Assembly: GCA_014384565.1 (NCBI GenBank)
Contig: JACNFO010000030.1
Coordinates: forward strand, 41,719 to 105,718
Direction of reading: 5' to 3'
Source of the DNA: Candidatus Pseudothioglobus aerophilus
GTDB lineage: Bacteria > Pseudomonadota > Gammaproteobacteria > PS1 > Pseudothioglobaceae
Length of the DNA: 64,000 nt
The translations under genes and the position numbers were made by a program. This document shows, piece after piece, positions 1 through 8,443 of this stretch (its first letter is position 1; every line of letters starts with the position of its first letter). Below the pieces are notes generated by a model. That model ran no database searches and was not told the DNA's origin. It worked only from the letters and a program-made list of their open reading frames with translations.

Positions 1-143
1 CAGAGTTAGTTCAGGCAATTAGAGCTGGAGATGTTTTAACGGGTGTTGATGATGGTTGTGGAAGTTGGATTAAAGCCTATAGAGAACCAACAGCTGATGG
101 AAGTGATGTTAGGGATGGGAGACGCCGCAGAAAACGTGCGTAA
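1..143 (+). CDS. Methyltetrahydrofolate:corrinoid methyltransferase, C-terminal end (partial)
   Basis: Only the last 46 codons are in the window, read in frame from base 3 to the TAA at 141-143. The tail has an AIRAGDVLTG stretch, a later GSWIK and an arginine-rich end (DGRRRRKRA). From memory this matches the end of MtgA-like pterin-domain methyltransferases, which move a methyl group between a corrinoid protein and tetrahydrofolate and often end in a basic tail. The genes that follow (RACo-type activator, MttB-family methyltransferase, formate-THF ligase) support the call. The next gene starts 8 bases downstream, so it is probably in the same transcript. The catalytic domain is outside the window, so the identity rests on tail resemblance plus context. 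Confidence 0.6.
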   Translation, partial: ELVQAIRAGDVLTGVDDGCGSWIKAYREPTADGSDVRDGRRRRKRA

Positions 144-151
144 CAATAACA

Positions 152-562
152 ATGACTAGTATTGAATATAAAGGATCTTGCGTTTGTGGCCAAACAAGCT
201 ATAGGGCCTTTGATTTGGCTGACGTATCCTATTGCCACTGCGTGCAGTGTCGAAAAATGACTGGTCACTATATGGCTGCATGCCAGGCCAAAAGAGATAA
301 AATTAAAATTATTGGAAAAATTAAATGGTTTTATACTCATGAGGAATCAAGGCACGGTTTTTGTGATAATTGTGGAGCACATATGTTTTGGCAAAACGAC
401 AGTTTGCCAACTATAAGCATAACTGCCGGTAGTTTAGACGATGCAAAAAATTTGACTGTGAAACATAATATTTTTACTGAAGAAAAAGGGTGTTATTACA
501 CAATTAGTCCTAACGAGCGTCAAATTGAGGGCTATGGTAATAGCCATAATAGTAAGGAGTAG
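152..562 (+). CDS. GFA-family (CENP-V/GFA) zinc protein
   Basis: This 136-residue protein has the full cysteine pattern of the glutathione-dependent formaldehyde-activating fold: C10/C12, C28/C30/C33 and C71/C74. In the family these bind a structural and a second zinc. The length is normal for a single-domain member. The formaldehyde-glutathione activity first assigned to the family is disputed, so only the fold is certain. The gene lies between two corrinoid methyl-transfer genes, where formaldehyde released by oxidative demethylation might need handling; that is inference. No clear Shine-Dalgarno precedes the ATG, and translation may be coupled to the gene 8 bases upstream. Confidence 0.8.
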   Translation: MTSIEYKGSCVCGQTSYRAFDLADVSYCHCVQCRKMTGHYMAACQAKRDKIKIIGKIKWFYTHEESRHGFCDNCGAHMFWQNDSLPTISITAGSLDDAKNLTVKHNIFTEEKGCYYTISPNERQIEGYGNSHNSKE

Positions 563-566
563 TATT

Positions 567-2507
567 TTGGAAGATGTCCAGCAAGTTTGCTTTACCCCAT
601 CAGGCCGCCAATTCAAGGGTGAGGCTGGAGATACTTTGCTGCAAGTTGCTCAAGATGCAGGTGTAGCTATACGCTCATTATGTGGTGGCTATGGTCAGTG
701 CCATCAGTGCTGGATTGAGGTTTCAGAGGGCTCGCATCCTAAATTTGGTGTTGATTGTAAGCCTGAAAATGTTAGCGGAATTACCAGTCTAGAAAAACAA
801 TTAATCATCGATAATCCAAGTTACAAAGGTAAGCGGCTCGCATGTCAAACTTGTATCCAGGGTGACTTAGTAATAGATGTTCCTGAAGATAGCCAAGAAC
901 ATAAGGCCTATATAAGTAAAAAAAATGCTAAACAAGATTACTCTATTTCAAGTTCAATCACTCTTTTAGATTGCACGCTTGAAGAGTCAACATTGGATGA
1001 AAACCCCTCCGCCTCAGAAAACCTTTTGGCGCAACTTGAAAAGCAAGGTGTCAAGGCAAGTATTGACTTCAACCTATTAAGAGGTTTGCAACCTTTAATT
1101 CATGAAACTAAGGGTAATCTTACTGTTGCAGTTCGGGATAAAAATCAAATTGTTGCAGCCTATCCTCAAGGGAGTCATAAAGTATTTGGGGGTGCAATCG
1201 ATATTGGTTCCACTACTTTAGCGCTTTATGTTTACGATTTGAAAGATGGTGAATTAGTTTTTGAGTCTTCTGCAATGAACCCACAGATTCGATTTGGCGA
1301 AGACTTGATGAGTAGGGTTTCTTATGTGATGATGAATAAGGGCGGTGATGAGAAATTGACTGCTGCAGTAAGAACTAAAATTACAGAGATGCTCCATGAG
1401 GCTTGTGAAAATCTAGAAATTGAGTGGGATAAATTATTAGAGGTTGTGTTAGTTGGTAACCCAATTATGCACCACATATTTTTTGGGATTTCGCCTGTAG
1501 AGCTTGGTCAAGCTCCGTTTACATTATCAATAAGAAGCTGGCTTGATGTTGATGCAAAAGACTTGGGTTTTGATTTACATCCTAAAACACGACTATCATT
1601 TTTGCCTTTGATAGCGGGCCATGTTGGTGCTGATACTGCTGCTGCTTATCTTAGTCAAATGGATACAATGCATTCTGAAACTACCTTGCTGGTTGATATT
1701 GGAACCAATGCAGAAATTATGCTTGCTAAAGATGGGCGAGTATATGCCACATCCTCTCCAACTGGGCCAGCCTTTGAGGGCGCTGAAATTAGTTCTGGAG
1801 TGAGAGCAACCTATGGGGCTATCGAGAGAGTAAGGATAGATAAAGACACTCTGAAGGTTCGATTTAAAGTGATTGGATGTGATGCTTGGTCAGATGAGCC
1901 CGACTATGAAATGCTTAAAATGCATGCAGTTGGTATATGTGGAAGTGGAATTATTGAGGCTATTGTGGCATTTGCAGAGGCAGGTATTATTGATCAAAGC
2001 GGACTTTTTGTTGAATCAATTGCACCAGAACTTTTCTCAAAGAAAGGAAATACGTCTCGTTTTTTATTAGTTGAGCAAGGCGATAAATCGATTTATGTAG
2101 AGCAAGTAGATATTCGCTCTATTCAATTGGCTAAGGCCGCATTATCTGCGGGCGTTTCTATACTGATGGATTATCTCGAGTGCACAGAGTTTGATAAAGT
2201 CTTGTTAGCAGGGGCTTTTGGTGCTCACTTAGATGCCAGATATGTTGCTCTTTTGGATATCATTCCAACCTCAACTGCAGAAAAGATTATTTCAGTAGGC
2301 AATGCTGCGGGTGTTGGTGCTAGCGCTGCATTATTAGATGTTAATAAGCGGAAAACAATTATAGATGCAGTAGACAAAGTTGTTAAAATTGAAACTGCAA
2401 CTGAGCCAAAATTCCAAGAGTATTTTGTTGATGCAATGAAATTCAGTGTATCACCAGTAAAACAACAGCAAACCAAAAAAGTTAGACGCCGTAAAAGAGT
2501 GCCTTAG
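567..2507 (+). CDS. RACo-type corrinoid-activating 2Fe-2S/ASKHA protein (DUF4445)
   Basis: It reactivates corrinoid methyltransferase proteins by ATP-dependent reduction of Co(II) to Co(I). An N-terminal ferredoxin domain has C39, C45, C48 and C93 as 2Fe-2S ligands. A linker follows, then a large ASKHA ATPase region with DIGSTT at about 212, DIGTNAE at about 377, and later GICGSGIIE, LAGAFGAH and VGNAAGVGA motifs. The frame is open from 525, but AAGGAG at 553-558 points to TTG at 567 (or ATT at 564), just past the upstream stop at 562. That gives 646 residues, normal for the family. The C-terminus is basic (KKVRRRKRVP), like the ends of the neighbouring methyltransferases. The presumed partner is the next gene and its corrinoid protein, which is not in the window. 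Confidence 0.88.
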   Translation: MEDVQQVCFTPSGRQFKGEAGDTLLQVAQDAGVAIRSLCGGYGQCHQCWIEVSEGSHPKFGVDCKPENVSGITSLEKQLIIDNPSYKGKRLACQTCIQGDLVIDVPEDSQEHKAYISKKNAKQDYSISSSITLLDCTLEESTLDENPSASENLLAQLEKQGVKASIDFNLLRGLQPLIHETKGNLTVAVRDKNQIVAAYPQGSHKVFGGAIDIGSTTLALYVYDLKDGELVFESSAMNPQIRFGEDLMSRVSYVMMNKGGDEKLTAAVRTKITEMLHEACENLEIEWDKLLEVVLVGNPIMHHIFFGISPVELGQAPFTLSIRSWLDVDAKDLGFDLHPKTRLSFLPLIAGHVGADTAAAYLSQMDTMHSETTLLVDIGTNAEIMLAKDGRVYATSSPTGPAFEGAEISSGVRATYGAIERVRIDKDTLKVRFKVIGCDAWSDEPDYEMLKMHAVGICGSGIIEAIVAFAEAGIIDQSGLFVESIAPELFSKKGNTSRFLLVEQGDKSIYVEQVDIRSIQLAKAALSAGVSILMDYLECTEFDKVLLAGAFGAHLDARYVALLDIIPTSTAEKIISVGNAAGVGASAALLDVNKRKTIIDAVDKVVKIETATEPKFQEYFVDAMKFSVSPVKQQQTKKVRRRKRVP

Positions 2508-2528
2508 TTATAAATTAGGAGAAATGTA

Positions 2529-4073
2529 ATGGCTAGAGAAAGAAGAAGACGTAGAGGCGGTACAGAGGATTCTGAAGCACAAGAAATTCCTAAAGCACCT
2601 GCATATATAAAAAGAAAAATTCCCCACTACAGTATTCTCAGTGATGATGACCTTAGTATTATTGAAGAAAATGCTGACACTATTTTAGAAGAGATTGGTA
2701 TTGTTTTTTCTGAAGACCAAGAGGCGCTTGATATTCTTAAAAAAGCCGGCGCTAGTATTAACGGTGAGAGAGTTAGATTTCCAAAAGGAATGTGCCGCAA
2801 ATTAATACAAGATAACGCTCCAAAGCAGTTTACTCAATTCGCTCGTAATCCCCAGAGAAATGTTGAAATTGGTGGTGATAATATGGTGTTAGTTCCTGCT
2901 TATGGCCCTCCTTTTGTTCATGATCTTGATGAGGGTCGACGTTATGCAACAATAGAGGATTTTAGGAATTTTATCAAACTTGCTTATATGTCAGATAATA
3001 TTCATCACTCCGGTGGTACTATTTGTGAGCCAGTAGACTTGCCAGTCAATAAGCGCCACTTTGATATGGTTTATAGTCATATTAAATACTCAGATAAAGC
3101 CTTTATGGGCTCTGTTACTGCAGCTGAGAGGGCTCAGGACACTGTTGATATGGTCAAAATAGTATTTGGTGATGATTTTGTCGATAAAAATTGTGTACTA
3201 ATAAGTTTGATTAATGCAAGCTCTCCAATGTCCTTTGATGCCACTATGCTGGGAGCACTTAAAGTCTATGCAAGAAACAATCAGGCAACAATTGTAACCC
3301 CATTTATTGTTGCTGGTGCGATGGCTCCAACAACCGCAGTAGGTGTTGCAGCTCAAAGTCTTGCGGAAGGGCTAGCAGGCATGGCATTTGCTCAACTCAT
3401 CAGGCCCGGCACACCTGTTATTTATGGTAATTTTGTAACGGCAATGTCTATGAAATCTGGCGCTCCAACTTTTGGAACTCCTGAGGCTGCGCACATGATG
3501 AATATTTCTGGGGCTTTAGCCAGAAGACTTGGCGTTCCATTTAGGAGTGGTGGTGGCTTTAATGGCGCCAAAATGCCTGACGCTCAAGCTGGCTATGAGG
3601 CAGCTAATACAATGCAAGCAACTCTAAACGCAAGTGTTAATTTTAATTTACATACTGCTGGCTGGTTGGAAGGTGGTTTATGTATGAGCTATGAGAAATT
3701 CATAATGGATGCTGATCAAGCAGGCATGATGAGAGTATCTGCAGAGGGAATTGATATGAGCGAAAATGGTCAAGCAATGGATGCAATTCGTGAAATTGGC
3801 GCTATGTCTGATGATGTACCCAAGCATTTTCTGGGGTGTGAGCATACTAAAAAGAATTTCAAGAGCGCTTTTTATATGTCAGAGGTTCTTGATGATAATA
3901 GTTTTGAGCAGTGGGTTCAAGACGGCTCAAGAGACACAGCAATGATTGCTAATGGTATATACAAAAAAATGCTGTCTGAGTATGAACTGCCCCCACTTGA
4001 TCCAGCTATAGATGAAGCTTTATTAAAATATATTAAAGATCGCAAAGATAGTTTTGAAGATTCAAATATTTAA
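2529..4073 (+). CDS. MttB-family corrinoid methyltransferase, non-pyrrolysine
   Basis: A 514-residue TIM-barrel member of the trimethylamine methyltransferase (MttB) superfamily. These enzymes move a methyl group from a quaternary or tertiary amine to a corrinoid protein. Recognisable stretches are YGPPFVHDLDEGRRYAT, GAMAPTTAVGVAAQSLAEGL, IYGNF, FGTPEAA and LEGGLCMSYEKF. The frame has no internal TAG, so it is not the pyrrolysine-dependent TMA enzyme. Non-Pyl members include glycine betaine and proline betaine demethylases, and the substrate here cannot be read from sequence. The N-terminus is strongly basic (MARERRRRRGG). An AGGAGAA ribosome site at 2517-2523 supports the ATG. It lies 21 bases after the RACo-like gene. 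Confidence 0.88.
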   Translation: MARERRRRRGGTEDSEAQEIPKAPAYIKRKIPHYSILSDDDLSIIEENADTILEEIGIVFSEDQEALDILKKAGASINGERVRFPKGMCRKLIQDNAPKQFTQFARNPQRNVEIGGDNMVLVPAYGPPFVHDLDEGRRYATIEDFRNFIKLAYMSDNIHHSGGTICEPVDLPVNKRHFDMVYSHIKYSDKAFMGSVTAAERAQDTVDMVKIVFGDDFVDKNCVLISLINASSPMSFDATMLGALKVYARNNQATIVTPFIVAGAMAPTTAVGVAAQSLAEGLAGMAFAQLIRPGTPVIYGNFVTAMSMKSGAPTFGTPEAAHMMNISGALARRLGVPFRSGGGFNGAKMPDAQAGYEAANTMQATLNASVNFNLHTAGWLEGGLCMSYEKFIMDADQAGMMRVSAEGIDMSENGQAMDAIREIGAMSDDVPKHFLGCEHTKKNFKSAFYMSEVLDDNSFEQWVQDGSRDTAMIANGIYKKMLSEYELPPLDPAIDEALLKYIKDRKDSFEDSNI

Positions 4074-4255
4074 TAATTTTAATTTTCATATTTATTATAA
4101 TTCAAGCAGTTATGAATTTAATTATTAAAGTGTGATTGATTTTGTAAGATAATGTTCCGACTATTATATATAAAGCTAAAGAGCTATTTTCACTTGAAAA
4201 TTACAGGTGTTATTGTTCTTTATTTTTTTACTTTCATGGGTATTTAGGAGAAAAA
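4074..4255 (+). promoter_or_regulatory. Intergenic region ahead of the formate module, possible promoter
   Basis: This 182-base AT-rich gap is the largest break inside the C1 module. A weak sigma-70-like pair is TTGTAA at 4142-4147 and TATATA at 4165-4170 with a 17-base spacer. A second -10-like TATTAT overlaps at 4162-4167. No strong terminator hairpin follows the methyltransferase gene. The fhs-fdh genes may therefore have their own promoter while also receiving read-through. Confidence 0.3.
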
Positions 4256-5935
4256 ATGAGTGAGTATAAAACAGATATTGATATTGCCAGAGAGGTTACC
4301 GGTGAACACATTAATGACATTGGTGCAAAACTCAATATTGATCAATCTGACTTGGTGCCTTTTGGGCATGACAAGGCCAAGATTTCATGGGGCGCTATAG
4401 ACGCAGTCCAAAAGAATAAAAATGGCAAGCTCATTCTGGTTACTGCTGTAACGCCTACACCAGCTGGCGAGGGTAAGACAACTACTTCTGTTGGTCTTAC
4501 AGATGGCCTTAATAAGATTGGCAAGCAAACAACAGTTTGCCTCCGTGAGCCAAGTTTAGGACCATGTTTTGGTATGAAAGGTGGAGCTGCTGGTGGCGGT
4601 TATGCTCAAGTAATCCCAATGGAAGATATTAATCTTCATTTTACTGGTGACTTTCATGCAATTACTTCAGCGCATAGCTTGCTTTCTGCAATGATTGATA
4701 ATCACATTTACTGGGGAAATTCAACAAATATAGATAGCAGAAAAGTAGTATTTCGCCGCGTTGTTGATATGAATGATCGCTCTTTAAGAACAATTACATC
4801 TTCTTTGGGCGGTTCTACAAATGGTTACCCGCGTGAAGATGGTTTTGATATTACTGTTGCTTCTGAAGTTATGGCTATTTTTTGCCTGTCACAAAACTTG
4901 GCAGAGCTTGAAGAAAAATTGGGAAATATCATAATCGCCTATACTCGTGATTTAACGCCCGTAAGAGCAAAACAAATTAATGCTCATCATGCAATGACCG
5001 TTCTACTAAAGGATGCATTTAGACCAAATTTAGTTCAAACTTTAGAGGGCAATCCTGCGCTGATTCACGGCGGCCCATTTGCAAATATAGCTCATGGTTG
5101 TAATTCAGTTATTGCTACAAAGACAGCGCTTAAATTATCGGATTATGTTGTAACAGAGGCTGGATTTGGAGCTGATTTAGGTGCAGAAAAATTCTTTGAT
5201 ATTAAATGCCGCAAAGCAGGACTTGCTCCTGATGCCGTTGTTTTAGTTGCAACAGTTAGGGCTTTAAAGCATCAAGGCGGCGTCGCTAAGGAAGATTTAA
5301 ATAATGAAAATACTGATGCGCTTGGCCAAGGCTGTGTGAATCTTGGAAGGCATATTCGTAACCTCAGCCAGTTTGGAGTCCCACTTGTCGTTGGTATTAA
5401 TAAATTTGTATCGGATACTGAAGCTGAATTTCAAGTAATCAGAGATTATTGTGAGCAGTTTAATGTAGAAGTGAGTGTTACCAGTCACTGGGAACATGGT
5501 GGTGAAGGCGCAATTGACTTAGCAGAAAAGGTAGTTAAGCTAGCTGACTCGGGTACTTCGCAATTCAAAACATTGTATGATGATGAGTTATCTCTATTAG
5601 AGAAAGTAGAAACTATTGCTAAAAAACTCTATGGTGCAGATGAGGTTTTAGCCGATAAAGTTATTAGGGCTGAACTTGCTAGGTATCAAGATAACGGTTT
5701 TGGTCATTTACCGGTTTGTATCGCCAAAACACAGTATAGTTTTTCTACTGATCCTCAATTATTAGGCGCCCCTACTGGACACTCAATGTCGATTCGAGAA
5801 GTTAGGCTTTCAGCAGGTGCTGAGTTTGTTGTAGTGGTTTGTGGTGCAATTATGACTATGCCAGGCTTACCAAGAGTTCCTGCAGCAGATAAGATTAAGC
5901 TGGACGAACATGGGCTAGTGCAAGGTCTTTTTTAA
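4256..5935 (+). CDS. fhs: Formate--tetrahydrofolate ligase
   Basis: It interconverts formate, ATP and THF with 10-formyl-THF, ADP and phosphate in the cytosol. The 559-residue length is standard. The family P-loop [12 protein letters not shown] lies at about residues 66-77. The stretches [20 protein letters not shown] and [11 protein letters not shown] follow, and the C-terminal [18 protein letters not shown] is also typical. A ribosome site (AGGAGAA) precedes the ATG. The fdhD start is 3 bases after the stop, so fhs, fdhD and the dehydrogenase genes form one unit. With formate dehydrogenase next door it most likely runs toward formate release with ATP gain, though it could also assimilate formate. 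Confidence 0.98.
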   Translation: MSEYKTDIDIAREVTGEHINDIGAKLNIDQSDLVPFGHDKAKISWGAIDAVQKNKNGKLILVTAVTPTPAGEGKTTTSVGLTDGLNKIGKQTTVCLREPSLGPCFGMKGGAAGGGYAQVIPMEDINLHFTGDFHAITSAHSLLSAMIDNHIYWGNSTNIDSRKVVFRRVVDMNDRSLRTITSSLGGSTNGYPREDGFDITVASEVMAIFCLSQNLAELEEKLGNIIIAYTRDLTPVRAKQINAHHAMTVLLKDAFRPNLVQTLEGNPALIHGGPFANIAHGCNSVIATKTALKLSDYVVTEAGFGADLGAEKFFDIKCRKAGLAPDAVVLVATVRALKHQGGVAKEDLNNENTDALGQGCVNLGRHIRNLSQFGVPLVVGINKFVSDTEAEFQVIRDYCEQFNVEVSVTSHWEHGGEGAIDLAEKVVKLADSGTSQFKTLYDDELSLLEKVETIAKKLYGADEVLADKVIRAELARYQDNGFGHLPVCIAKTQYSFSTDPQLLGAPTGHSMSIREVRLSAGAEFVVVVCGAIMTMPGLPRVPAADKIKLDEHGLVQGLF

Positions 5936-5938
5936 GCT

Positions 5939-6784
5939 ATGACTATTAGTGATATAGTTCATTACGACATCCATAGGGTTGAAAATTCGACCCTTGAAGA
6001 GTCTAGTGACTGCATTGCTATTGAAGAGCCACTAGAGATTGCTATTCGTTATTTCAAGAATAATGAATGGATTATAGATCCACTTATGGTAACCATGAGA
6101 ACGCCAGGGGATGATGAAGCTTTGGTTAGTGGACTGCTGTTTTCTGAGGGTATTATTCAAGATAAGGATGCTATTGATACGATTGATGTAAATGGTGAAA
6201 ATAAGGGGAAATATGATGTTGATAACTCGCTAATTGTTACTTTATCAAAAGGCAATCAGTTAGATTTGAAAAATTTACAGCGTCACTTTATGGTTAATTC
6301 AAGTTGTGGAGTTTGTGGGAAGGGTACTTTAAATGCCATTGAAATAGCCTATGAGCCAAATATTGATAAAGCTGGCCCAATTGTAAATATTGATTTGATT
6401 ACAGAACTGCCTAATATATTAAGAGCGAGACAAGAACAATTTGCTAATACTGGAGGGGTTCATGCCAGTGCACTATTGACTGAGGGTGGGAAAGTACTCC
6501 ATCTAGCAGAGGATGTGGGTAGACATAATGCGCTTGATAAATTGATAGGCCACGTAAGGTGCAATGATATACTGAGACCGATTGAGCAATTTGTTATGTG
6601 TTCTGGTCGACTAGGGTTTGACATTATACAAAAAGCAGTAATGTCTAGAATAGGAATGATCGTTGGTATCGGAGCTCCAACTTCATTAGCACTTGATTTA
6701 GCGAAAAAATTTGATATTACTTTGATTGGTTTCATCAAAAAAAATAAATATAATATATATACCGGTGCTTGGCGCATTAGTTAA
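5939..6784 (+). CDS. fdhD: Formate dehydrogenase accessory sulfurtransferase FdhD
   Basis: FdhD passes sulfur from the IscS desulfurase to the molybdenum or tungsten bis-MGD cofactor, making formate dehydrogenase active. The 281-residue protein has the essential CxxC pair at C123 and C126 within NSSCGVCGKGTL. The conserved EEPLEI sequence is near the N-terminus, and GGVHASALL and AEDVGRHNALDKLIG lie further on. It sits between fhs and the dehydrogenase subunit genes, starting 3 bases after the fhs stop, which links its maturation role to that enzyme. Confidence 0.96.
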   Translation: MTISDIVHYDIHRVENSTLEESSDCIAIEEPLEIAIRYFKNNEWIIDPLMVTMRTPGDDEALVSGLLFSEGIIQDKDAIDTIDVNGENKGKYDVDNSLIVTLSKGNQLDLKNLQRHFMVNSSCGVCGKGTLNAIEIAYEPNIDKAGPIVNIDLITELPNILRARQEQFANTGGVHASALLTEGGKVLHLAEDVGRHNALDKLIGHVRCNDILRPIEQFVMCSGRLGFDIIQKAVMSRIGMIVGIGAPTSLALDLAKKFDITLIGFIKKNKYNIYTGAWRIS

Positions 6785-6801
6785 AGATCTTAGGAGATTA
6801 A

Positions 6802-8442
6802 ATGTCTAGAAATATCAGTTTATTGTCAGGAAAAAAAGATGACAAAAATAGCTTGTTTGGAAAGATTTCGGTCAGTCCAACAGATGCAAGTGATTCCGAG
6901 CTTGCAGCTGAATATAATTTAGGTGTTTCTACGGTTCACAGTACTAAGAGCTTCTATGACTTTCTTAATGAAGACTTTAAAAGTAAAAAAGCCTATGTAT
7001 GTTCTGGAAGTGCCTGTCTTTGTAGGGGCACTCAAGATGCTGTTTCTGATAAGCTGAATCAAAAATTTGGAGAAGAAAACGTTGGTGAGATGATTTGCCT
7101 TGGAAGATGCTATGAAAACAGTGCATTTAACTATAACGGTGAAAACTATTCAGGCGATGACATCAATAAATTAGATCAGATCATTGCTGGAAAGCATACC
7201 AGCCCTGCTTACACAATGAAATCATTTTCAAATACTCCGTTCTTAGTAGAGCAGAGTGTTTTCTCTACTTATGACGATTTTAAAGATTTACTTGAAGTAT
7301 GTTTTGCAACTGATAAAGACGATTTAATAGCGTCTTTAAAAGATTCCGGACTTCGCGGCCGAGGAGGTGCAGGATTTCCAACTGGAATGAAATGGGAGTT
7401 TTGTAAAGATCAAGAAGTTTCAACGAAATATGTTGTGTGTAATGCTGATGAAGGCGATCCTGGAGCATTTTCTGATAGGTATTTGATGGAAGAGCAGCCA
7501 CTTAAAGTTTTATTTGGTATGGTAATTTGCGCCTATATCATTGGTTCAAAACAAGGTTTTTTGTACATTCGAGGCGAGTATCCTGAATCCATTACTATTA
7601 CGAATGACTCATTAGCAAAACTTCGTGAACTAGGGCTACTTGGCGATAATATTTTAGGCACTGGTTTTGACTTTGATATGAATGTTGTTGAAGGTCAAGG
7701 CGCTTATATTTGTGGTGAAGAAACTGCATTAATAGCATCTATTGAAGGGCGACGTGCAGAAGTTGATGTGCGACCCCCTTTTCCAGTCGTAGAGGGCTTA
7801 TACAAAAAACCAACTGTAGTTAATAATGTTGAAAGTCTAGCAGCGGTTGCTGCAATATTCAAACTTGGAAGTGCGGCTTACAAAACTATTGGAAATGGCA
7901 GATCATTAGGGACTAAATTAATCTCTTTAGATGGTTATTTTAATAATCCAGGCCTCTATGAAGTTGATTTGGGAACCCCAATTAGTTTTATTATTGATGA
8001 GATTGGTGGCGGCTTCAATGACGATATCAAAGCTCTGCAGATTGGCGGTCCTCTTGGTGGGATTGTTCCAGTGGATATCTTAAAAACTCTAACCTTAGAT
8101 TTTGAAGCTTTTTCTGAGGGCGGATTCTTGCTTGGACACGCAAGTTTTGTATGTATTCCTTCGGCATTCTCGGCAGTAGAGTATGCGAAACACTTGTTTG
8201 CTTTTACTGCACATGAGTCATGTGGCAAATGCTTTCCTTGTAGATTAGGCTCTGTTCGCGGCAAAGAAATGCTAGAATCAGCTATAGAAGGTAAACAAAA
8301 ATTTTCTGAAGAATTGATTTACGATTTATTAGAAACAATGGAAGTAGGATCGCTATGTGCTTTAGGCGGCGGCCTTCCTCTTGCAATTAAAAATTTACTC
8401 GAGCACTGCGGTGACGAGTTCCAACCTATGATGGAGAAGTAG
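6802..8442 (+). CDS. NAD-dependent formate dehydrogenase beta subunit (NuoE-like/NuoF fusion)
   Basis: This diaphorase subunit takes electrons from the molybdo-subunit to NAD+. The first ~140 residues form a short NuoE-like domain with 2Fe-2S ligands C67, C72, C99 and C103 (CX4C, CX3C). The NuoF part follows: the FMN/NAD site GLRGRGGAGFPTGMKWEF near residue 185, ADEGDPGAFSDRYLMEEQP and GEETALIASIEG. The 4Fe-4S ligands are C474, C477, C480 and C519. No separate NuoE/FdsG gene is present, so the fused domain probably takes its place, as in the two-subunit FDH1 of Methylorubrum (from memory). An AGGAG site precedes the start. The gene ends one base before fdhA. Confidence 0.93.
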   Translation: MSRNISLLSGKKDDKNSLFGKISVSPTDASDSELAAEYNLGVSTVHSTKSFYDFLNEDFKSKKAYVCSGSACLCRGTQDAVSDKLNQKFGEENVGEMICLGRCYENSAFNYNGENYSGDDINKLDQIIAGKHTSPAYTMKSFSNTPFLVEQSVFSTYDDFKDLLEVCFATDKDDLIASLKDSGLRGRGGAGFPTGMKWEFCKDQEVSTKYVVCNADEGDPGAFSDRYLMEEQPLKVLFGMVICAYIIGSKQGFLYIRGEYPESITITNDSLAKLRELGLLGDNILGTGFDFDMNVVEGQGAYICGEETALIASIEGRRAEVDVRPPFPVVEGLYKKPTVVNNVESLAAVAAIFKLGSAAYKTIGNGRSLGTKLISLDGYFNNPGLYEVDLGTPISFIIDEIGGGFNDDIKALQIGGPLGGIVPVDILKTLTLDFEAFSEGGFLLGHASFVCIPSAFSAVEYAKHLFAFTAHESCGKCFPCRLGSVRGKEMLESAIEGKQKFSEELIYDLLETMEVGSLCALGGGLPLAIKNLLEHCGDEFQPMMEK

Positions 8443-8443
8443 T

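Noticed and set aside
2529..4073. Pyrrolysine-dependent trimethylamine methyltransferase
   Set aside because: The frame has no internal TAG codon and is open for its full 514 residues, so it belongs to the non-Pyl branch.
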